In this document: positions 55,742-64,000 of the stretch, in pieces
Numbering within the stretch: position 1 is the first letter of the stretch
Layout of the letters: each line of letters starts with the position of its first letter
Source: Trichoplax sp. H2
Lineage: Eukaryota; Placozoa; Uniplacotomia; Trichoplacea
Assembly (NCBI GenBank): GCA_003344405.1
Contig: NOWV01000060.1
Coordinates: 124,001-188,000, forward strand
Reading direction: 5' to 3'
DNA: 64,000 nt
The notes under the pieces: generated by a model
Seen by the model: the letters and a program-made list of their open reading frames with translations, nothing else
Told to the model about the DNA's origin: nothing
Databases searched by the model: none
Position numbers and translations under genes: made by a program

Positions 55742-58700
55742 GGCGATTTTGCAATGTTCTTCTACTTCCAACCTTCTTCGAATGCAACTTCTAATGTGTA
55801 GCTCGGATCAAGATATATCCATATTGATCTTGTAGCTCAATATGAAACGAGGATATAGCTCGTTCTTACCCATGAGCTGTATTCAAGACTGTACATCATG
55901 CTTATTTTGATACCCCAGCGGTATTTGCTGATCGAGAAGAGTTTAGCTAGTGTTCCACTTGGCCTTACTGGAATAAACTCCCTCTGAGATTTTCTCCTCC
56001 CAATATTGCCTCTGTCTACTAAAATAGTCGGTGACTTCTCGGAGAAACTATCACTTTCTGTGACAATGTTCACTAGCTTCTGGAGAAAAAAAACTATGAG
56101 AAGATTCAGCGACTTTTCGAAAAATAATTGCCTCGCTCGATGGCAATACTTTGCGGCTATTTTCGACCGATTGAATTAGTAGTTTAAAGAACTTCTGGAA
56201 AAAAAAATTTCCTTCTTTCTACGAATTCATAAAGTAGTAGGAAGGGGGTCAATTTTTTCCTCTAAAATCTCTGTTCTAGTACTCACTCCTAGTGACTTCT
56301 ATCAATAATAACGACGATAAACAAAAAAATCAGCAGGCTACGCCATCGCAAGGTGCTCTTCTACTGTCAGATACTCTAACAAAATGGATTCGTTAGTAAA
56401 AATTGACTTGCTAGCTTAATTGGATTTTTGATTAATTTTACGATCAATAAAATATGAATCATAAGCGTGTGCATAGAAAAAAACTAGTTTAATCGAAGAT
56501 TTGTATTAAACTGTAAAATTGAAGATGCCATGATTGACATTAGCATTCTCCCGAAATCGAACACCGGATATTATTGCACGCGTACGAGCATGCAGTAAAT
56601 AAACAGCCAGGTCTCTGCGGCGGAAATCGCGCAAGGTTGGCCAATACCCCATGCGGGTCGATGAAATGACTTTAGCGCTTCCTGCAACTATTTTATACAT
56701 GAACCCTAACCCTAACTCTAAACTCTTAGTTTATTTTGTAGGATCAAGCCCACTGTGGTGTTGGTAATGATCCAATAAAAAGAGAGTCGATTCCCTATTT
56801 AGCACATTAACATTTCAATTTACGAATATTGTCATCTAGCACGAGATACAATCAACTAGAACTACTCAACATTTACATACGATTGCTCATCAACAATTGT
56901 GATCTCTAGATGTCATAGACTACCGTACTTTAAAGTTGATAACTGTTGCAGTGTACAATTCGTTATCTATTCTCGGTGGCAAGAAAAAAAATTGAAGGAG
57001 GAATCACGCACGGTGTTGGGCGGAAAGGAATCCTATGGCTCGAATACAGTACGTAGGTCGTATGCATGTCTAGGAGCAAGCCAGCTTACCAGCTAATTTT
57101 GGCACCTATAGATTTATTCTTCTGAAGCCGATTTCTGTTAGTCATTCATTTCTTCTCATTATTAAAGCACATAGAGCAATATCCTAACTGAGATTGCTTT
57201 AAATTGACTACGATAGGATACAGTATTTTACAATGCAGGTAAGCAAGATCTATATTCCCTTGCTAATATACCCTCATTAAATTAGAATTATATTATAATG
57301 CATGGTTACGTAATTCCAATTTGTAAAGACAATAATATCATGGAGCTAATAACTCTTAATTCGAGCAATAATAATGACGCCATTAATTGTAGTATAGTAG
57401 TTAACAGTCAGGTCAATAACGCCATCACTACAGTAGTGCTTTTACCAGCTATCCTGGTCACTATTTTGTGTGTAGTCGATTCATTGCATCAGGAAGAGAA
57501 TCATTAGCCGAGCCCTAATTTGGTATATTATCATCAAATAGTGGTCAATGCATTGTCGATTGCATTCTTAACTGTAATCCTACTAGAGATCTGAATTGAT
57601 TTGGCGCCAAATATGAATCGGCGTAAAAAGTCGTTGATTAATTATAAAAATTATCGTATACGATATATATTACTACCAAAAGCCACACATTTTATTTTAC
57701 TATAGGTAGGAGAACGTACGGTTGTAAATCAAAATATAACTTCGTGTCGATACTTTTATATATATAGGTTCTATATATACGAGTATATATATACAAATAA
57801 TTGTAGTAAATATTTCTACACAGTATGTAGAGAATGATCTGTTATGTATTGGTAGTAAGCACCGGCTGAAATGGTAAACATGTTTTTACTGAATTAATAC
57901 TCCTCAATCTTTATTTTTACCGTAACTATACCTACAACTCTATTACTATACTATCCTATAAAATGGCGCCCTCCATTCCATTCGAATTGAACTATTCCCA
58001 CATTCAAAAATGATTTTGCATTCATATTCCAAACCATAAATTTTATTGACATAGATAATTTAATTTAAAGTCGTCAACATGCACAAATTCCATAATACAA
58101 GTATAGAATAAAATTTTTGCAGTATACATTTACTACAATTTGTAATAGTAGACCGGCTTAGTAATAATAAAATATCATTGCAATTTTAATTCCATTGTAA
58201 ATAAACCAGCACGCATATTATTACGTAAATGATAGCAATATATTGCTTAAAAAGGAGAAATGACGTCGTATATGAATTTTAACATAAACAAATTATCAAT
58301 TTATTTATTATGCACCTAGAATACTGTACAACTACTATTGAAATCATTCATGATATCTGATAAATAAAAAATAAATTATCTACAATTATTACTGTACATC
58401 AGTTTTATAATAAGCGCTATCACTACAGATAGCATGTAAAGAATTGCACACTAGAAGAATGCCTCTTGTTTTTAGCTTTAAAATATCTTACACTGTATTG
58501 TCAAAAGACTATATTAACAGATATTAGAGATAGGAGAGAATAATAAACATACTCTTATATAAAGAGTTATTAGAATAAGTGTTCTATTCACCTAGAGTAG
58601 TATTTTAATAATGCTACGTTGATGAAATACAATCTGATCAAAACTGAATTCAACAAGAAAACAGAGATCTTATTATCAATTACTGTAACTTGCAAATGAT

Positions 58701-58823
58701 AAGAAAACTCGTATAGATTTCTGATTCTATCCCTATCGAGATTAAATGCTACACCAATGACAGTGCATTGATATTGGTTACTAGCAATATACTGCACAAC
58801 TTGATTCTTTTTCTTCCAAATTC
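55742..58823. other. Spacer between the small secreted gene and the double-CRD gene
   Basis: No conserved exon was recognised. Present are A-run-rich sequence near 56080-56215, a GC-richer patch near 56560-56680 adjoining a telomere-type repeat, and AT dinucleotide tracts near 57755-57795. Open frames of 60-80 codons (55837-56073 minus, 56506-56700 minus, 57298-57507 plus) have no similarity I recognise. The last contains a hydrophobic stretch, but that is weak evidence. Confidence 0.5.
56703..56716 (-). repeat. Short interstitial telomere-type repeat (TTAGGG)
   Basis: ACCCTAACCCTAAC followed by the decayed unit TCTAAACTCT. It is the second such site in the window, and an open frame of 64 codons starts at its edge on the minus strand. 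Confidence 0.75.
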
Positions 58824-60095
58824 TTATATTGGTAATGATTCAACTTCATTTTCGTCCAAGTAGGAATCGCAAATAGACTTTAGCATCAATTGTTGATAAT
58901 AACTGCCACTAGATTTCAAATTAAACAGAGAAGATATAATTCAATCAATGGTAGGTTTACATTTTAGTGGTAATGTTGCTTCAATAAAGCTAAGCAAATA
59001 GATGAAATAATCTCTTATTTGTTATATCTGTTATAAGATAAAATAAAATACCAAAGCTAACATTTTATATATACAGTATAGAGACTCACCATTTAATAAC
59101 ATCTCGGCATTTTTGCTTGGACGATACTGTTAGCGCGCTGCGATTATCGTTTGAACAGAAAAGTGCTCCATCGCATATAAAGTCAATAATTTTGCTTTCA
59201 CAGGTATTGCCGGGTTGTGATGATGGAATAATATATTTAAGAAGATGAAATATAGTTTGTGCCGAGTTATCTGCCATTTGGAGTGAACTTTCAAACCAGG
59301 AAGGAATCGATCTGCCATAATTGACTGTAGTACATGTCCCGATGTTTGTCCTTTTTGGAAGAGTGCAAGAATTAAGACTGTGGCGGCCTTGCTTGAGTTG
59401 TTGACAAAATTGATCTGATCTATCTTGATAGACTGGTCCACCACATTCATTTAAGACATTAACGCATGTAGGTTCGGATACAAAGTATTCAACAGTCTGA
59501 CTAGCTGCATCGCACTTTGGAAAATAGGCATGGCATAGCAATTCCAAGATATGAGCGTTACAGTAAGACAACGAATCAAAGCTCTCAAATTCATTCATGT
59601 TGAGATGAGCGGTGATTTTGTTGATAAAGTAGCGGTTGTATTTGTAGACCAAGGTAGGAATTGGATGCGTAATTTTACAAATTCGTTGGACATCTACGGG
59701 TGGCATAGAGCAGGAATCCAATCTAGAAAACGTAAATGCTATGGCTGAATTGTTCTTCGATGATTTTGGCATAGCCGATATGGTCTAATGTTAGAGATAG
59801 GAGAAACCGGAAAGAGTCAATGTAAGTTACAGTAATAAATCAAAGAAAGCAAAGCTATTTTGAAATTGATTTCGCTTAAGAGACTTAATGATAGGCTTTT
59901 TTTACTTACTGTTTCTTTCGTTTCATTTTGTTCCCGAGCTTCATGAGGTGAGTAGTCTTGAGCAGCTCTTTTACTCGTTGCTTTACCCGTAGCTCGCTCT
60001 GGGTTTGCATCATTCTTGTATAGCGGTATAGCCAATACTGATGCTATCAAAAGGCTTGTTAGGTACAGGAATAAAAGTTTGTTGATAGTTAGCAT
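58824..60095 (-). CDS. Secreted protein with two Frizzled-type cysteine-rich domains
   Basis: Three exons (60095-59910, 59784-59090, 58908-58824) join in phase to 321 aa. A signal peptide (MLTINKLLFLYLTSLLIASVLA) is followed by a polar linker. CRD1 (about 87-195) shows CNAHILELLCHAYFPKC, the C-x8-C-x6-C pattern of Frizzled domains, then TCVNVLNECGGPVYQ and a Cys 13 residues after the previous one. CRD2 (about 205-320) shows CESKIIDFICDGALFC, then CRDVIKCGSYYQQ, again with Cys-to-Cys spacing 13 at the end. No transmembrane segment or kinase follows: the frame ends ESLPI and stop. Frizzled CRDs bind Wnt or lipids, so an extracellular binding protein or decoy is plausible but inferred. The third exon was chosen because its first base completes the Cys codon and its CG[SG]xxYQ-like start mirrors CRD1. 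One-to-one identity with sFRP, Corin or ROR is not supported. Confidence 0.8.
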
Positions 60096-63000
60096 GATGA
60101 TGATATTGATTAAAATGTTAAAAGGGTAGAGGATATGAATAAGAAAATGTTTAGAGATTATTAGCTAAACGAATCCGATCGAATTTACGGAGTTATCTAT
60201 CTTTTGATCTACTTTTTACTTCTTTTATAGCATTGACCAAATGATGAATTGTTGGTATAGGCCATTTCTCGTAATTTTTATAAAAACAAACATTAGTCAG
60301 ATTTTTTGGAAAAATTACCTGTGGTGATTTGAAAAAATGAAACATTAACATTTTAAAGTTGTGTCTACATTAGCAGGCGTAACCTGACTAATAATTAGAA
60401 ATTGAACAAGCTGTAAGTAATTTGTGTCTAATGCTGAGGCATTTTAAGATATTGTCGTTACATTTTTGTACATTAAATTGCTATCATAGATTAAAAAAAT
60501 AGACACTATCAGGATTGGATGATAATTTTCCGTTGCATAAAATAATACAAGTTATTATATCTATAAATGGCAGAGTATTAAATTAGTTTATTCTCTACTG
60601 CATTTACGAAAATTTGACGCGCATATTGTAGTATGCCTGACAAACATTAACGTAATGTCTAAACATCCAAGTTTATCACAGGAAACAGCAACTAACTCTA
60701 AATATAGATCATATCTTGGAATGTGGGATCGTCTTCAATTTATCAATCGGTCAAGTCTGGTCAACTTTTTTTCACAAACTGTCCATTCAATAAAGGCTAC
60801 AATTTAAATCTAGGCTGCACCTTGATTAATTTGCAAAACAATGATTTACGTGTTATGATAGAATGGAATAGCTTATGACAGATTGACACTCCTTACAAAT
60901 GGAGGTACGGCAGTAAATTAATCGATGATGTAGGCAACAATTATTATAATAAATTGAATATAATAATTGGCATGTGCTTTAAAATTGCACAAAATTATTC
61001 CTACGAAATCGTATGATACCCCTACGTCAGCAGTACACAATCTTATATTTTTGGGTTATCTATACAGGATATTTAAGATTGTTATAGGTATCTAGTAGTC
61101 AATGTTGACTTATGCAAATAGAGAAACACAGCACAGCTTTGTATATACATCAGAATGCGTGTTGTATGCATCGGAATGTCAATTACCCAGTAGGATACCA
61201 TATAGGTCAACAGTAAAGTTGGCCGTCATTGTTACCTACACCGCTCTTACCTTAAAAGACACCCCCGTTTTCATCGTAAAATTTTTTTATACATCTCTAT
61301 TAGTTATATATTATATAAGATAAGATTACTACTAGATATTTACAATAATGTAAAAATATACGTACGTTCCAGAGTGTTGATCTATTTTACTATGCGTATT
61401 TCGCCGTATTTTAAGCCTGTGCGCAAGCATTAACATGTCTTCACAGTCACAAGATCGTTGGCTCTTGAATATGTTTTACAATGAGCAAAATTATTTGTTA
61501 TAAAGTCAGTTAATATGATATAAACGTGTATCTATTTTGTTCTTGAACGATATTGTTCGTTAGTAATTTACTTATTGCAATTCGAAGCGTTACAGTAAAA
61601 TATTCCTACTCATTAATTAAGAATTTGGGCTTTAAAGGGAAATTGCCGTTTTGATTTATAATTATCGCCATTAACCGTAATGTGCAATCTGCTATCGATC
61701 GTGACGAGATAATATGTCCACCTATGCAAGTATATCTTTACAGCTATAATAACATCTGATAAAGTGCCTTCTCAAAAATAAAACCAGAATTACAGTTTCT
61801 TGTAAACTTTACTTTATTACACAAGTTATGGCTCACCAAACTACTACCAAGGGCTGTCTTTAGACTGTCTATCTCTGGACCACTATACAATCTTTCAATC
61901 TCATATACCATTTATCTGTTTTCTTATAATCTAACAATCTTAGTCTTAGATATATTTGGGGCCGTACTACATAGTGAAGACAAAATAGAGGCGGGTACGT
62001 CTAAGGAAGTAAATCAGGTATCTCCGCCGCACAAATCGCATAATTTTGTACCTGTTATAAGCTTATAAAACCGCATGAGGTCCAGATCAGTGCATTTCGG
62101 TGCAAAGGTTAAGCTATGTAGGGAGTCAACAATCAATAAACTCTCCAGACTCAACAAATCTTATGATGAATTATGTTTAATGTTAAGAGTTGTGCTAGTT
62201 ACGAGAAATATTGGATACCTTTATTATTATTACTAATTCATTCATTACTAACTCAATTATAATACGTATAAGAAGCATATAACTAATTCGAGTCAAGCTA
62301 AGATTCGCTTAGAGATCAGTTATTGAAAAGTCCCTATACTAGATGTAAGAAATCAGTAAGAAACTCGTAAGCAAACAGCGGAACCGATTAATCGTTTTAA
62401 ATAAAATCTTTATTCGCTTCCCATCTTCATAATAATATTGCACTTATTTTTCTATTACAAATAATACTCTGAATCAATTTACTACGTTCATAAAACCTCA
62501 TAAGTTGTAATATTGAGCCATCATAGTGTTATGACGTCCTGCACGCACCTATGCTCTGATTAGCCTTATAACATAGTAAATGATAACTGCTTATTTTATG
62601 CCAGCTATCTACTGGCATGAAATTGTCAACTAGACATGGATAGACAGTATTTATCTAAGGATTCATGAGCCATCGGAAGCACACATTGCCTTATGTTTAA
62701 TCTTAAATTAATAATACTGTACGTCTTTCATGGGTTATCGATTCTATTTTTTAACTTCATTGCAAATTGTAAATACTACAGGTTCGATATTGGCACTTTG
62801 CTAACATACACAATAGCTGAAGTTACCATTTTCTCCATAGTCCAGCACTATTTATAAAATGCAAGATAAAACGCTGAGGCCAATTAATTTAGGATTATAT
62901 AACGACACTTGCTAAATTAACAAAATTTTCCAGGAATTTTGGAGTAGCTAAATAAATTCATAAATTGAACCTTATAAGAGAACTTGTTATCTTTAGCTTT

Positions 63001-64000
63001 GATACTTGGATTTATCGTAATTTACGAGTATACAATCGAAGACATTACTCGTTTCATCAGTGTTTAGTAGAGAATTCATTAATTGGCGAAATGTGTGTAG
63101 ATCACACCCAATAAAATTATATTTAGTACTTCAGTATTTTGAATTCTCATTGTATTGCCGTAATGTATTGTAGCCTAAGGCATGTTTGGTAGCGTATTGA
63201 TACGAAGACTTTCGTCGACGATAATATATACGTAGCAATCCGGTCTTGATACCATAAAGAAGTGCTTGATTAAGAGTGAGGTTAAGATGATTTCTTGATA
63301 AATAGTAACGCATTTAAAGTAATATCATATATTGCTGAATGATCACTATTTCAGAAATTATAACTACTAGCCATAGTTTCACCATCCAGCAATTTAGTAT
63401 TTGCCTGATTTGTTAGATTCACTACCTTTGAAAGGTTAATTTTTTTGCGGCATGACAAGAAAAAGAATTGTTGGCATTTTGTTGAACATGTTTAGATACT
63501 TGTACTTTTAACGGTGCTTCCCGACGAATTATATTTCAATAGAGCATAAGAAAAAAATATTAACTGACTTGATTTAGTATGCGCTATAATGTTTTCATAC
63601 TACATTTCAGAATACCTACTGTTTGCGGATCCAGTTGGTATTAACCAATTTATTTATAATAAAGTGTATTGCTAGCTAAACCTAGAGAAGGGAGTGGACC
63701 CTCTTCAACTAAAAAAATATTGTATTTTTTCAGCCTTTATAAATTTAATACAAACCACACTGACATGCGATAGTGATTAGATTTAAACCTCATTAAAACA
63801 TAATTGGATACACAACAGGGTCCGTGCTCTAAATAAATCTTCAATAGAGAATTTTATTGAAGAAATATTAAATGGAATAATCTTATCGACCATTTATCAC
63901 ATAAAAGGTATAGCTTGACTAGTGAATCGTTAGCAATGATAACCAGAAAGCTAAAATCTTATCTTAACATAGCAATAATGATGGTATTGAAACAGCCGTT
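60096..64000. other. Gene-poor right end of the window
   Basis: Apart from a 50-codon frame at 60655, no exon with recognisable similarity was found on either strand. The first few hundred bases should include the promoter of the double-CRD gene, which reads away to the left. Open frames at 61102-61323 (+) and 63131-63313 (-) look like chance. Confidence 0.5.
60655..60807 (+). CDS. Possible 50-residue small ORF
   Basis: ATG to TAA, 50 residues, including SKHPSLSQETATNSKYRSYL and WDRLQFINRSSLVNF. It lies 560 bp from the start of the double-CRD gene in the divergent direction. The composition is less biased than random AT-rich frames, but there is no family match, and it may also be the first exon of an unseen gene or chance. 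Confidence 0.15.
   Translation: MSKHPSLSQETATNSKYRSYLGMWDRLQFINRSSLVNFFSQTVHSIKATI

Noticed and set aside
58960-59020. Alternative last exon of the double-CRD gene reading FIEATLPLKCKPTID then stop
   Set aside because: It is in phase, but the exon at 58908-58824 reproduces the cysteine spacing and CG motif of the first CRD, so this one is probably a chance frame.

Overview
The window reads as nuclear DNA of an animal. It is AT-rich, nearly every gene is broken by many introns with GT/AG borders, and the genes are metazoan signalling and trafficking families (SIPA1-like RapGAP, EHD, Numb, Frizzled-type cysteine-rich domains) beside housekeeping enzymes (C1-tetrahydrofolate synthase, molybdenum cofactor sulfurase). 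Introns are mostly 70-500 bp, gene order is moderately compact, and conserved proteins keep near-human length. An early-branching animal such as a placozoan is my best guess, but this is inference from style and gene content, not a search result. There are no prokaryotic operons, CRISPR arrays, rRNAs or convincing tRNAs.

Layout. 1-2800: no gene seen. 2801-16935 (+): SIPA1-like Rap GTPase-activating protein, 21 exons, about 1,150 aa. 16936-23842: gene-poor, with a candidate unrecognised minus-strand gene fragment near 18.0-18.6 kb, a hairpin followed by a T run at 20.66 kb, a decayed tandem-repeat array at 21.76-22.87 kb and a cluster of the palindromic motif TACTGTACAGTA. 23843-31430 (+): trifunctional C1-tetrahydrofolate synthase (MTHFD1-like), 32 exons, 935 aa. 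31431-34411: spacer with the densest TACTGTAC cluster. 34412-36345 (+): EHD-family membrane-remodelling ATPase, 2 exons, 538 aa. 36346-41864: spacer with a short interstitial telomere repeat. 41865-50047 (+): Numb-like PTB adaptor, 9 exons, 414 aa. 51398-54301 (-): molybdenum cofactor sulfurase, 5 exons read, 5' exon missing. 55327-55741 (-): small predicted secreted protein. 58824-60095 (-): secreted protein with two Frizzled-type cysteine-rich domains, 3 exons, 321 aa. 60096-64000: no supported gene apart from a possible 50-codon ORF.

I assembled the gene models by hand from conserved protein similarity, splice signals and reading-phase bookkeeping. All exon lengths sum to whole codons, and the MTHFD1 model gives 935 residues, the human length. 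Functionally, the RapGAP, EHD and Numb proteins belong to cell polarity, adhesion and endocytic recycling. MTHFD1 supplies one-carbon units, MOCOS activates aldehyde/xanthine oxidases, and the double-CRD protein may bind Wnt-type or lipid ligands outside the cell.

The most interesting points are: the double-CRD secreted protein; the C-terminal NPF motif on EHD, together with a Numb that lacks the usual NPF/DPF tail but keeps three candidate aPKC sites; the TACTGTAC palindrome clusters upstream of three plus-strand genes; the decayed repeat array; and an acidic-residue-free in-frame extension ahead of MTHFD1.
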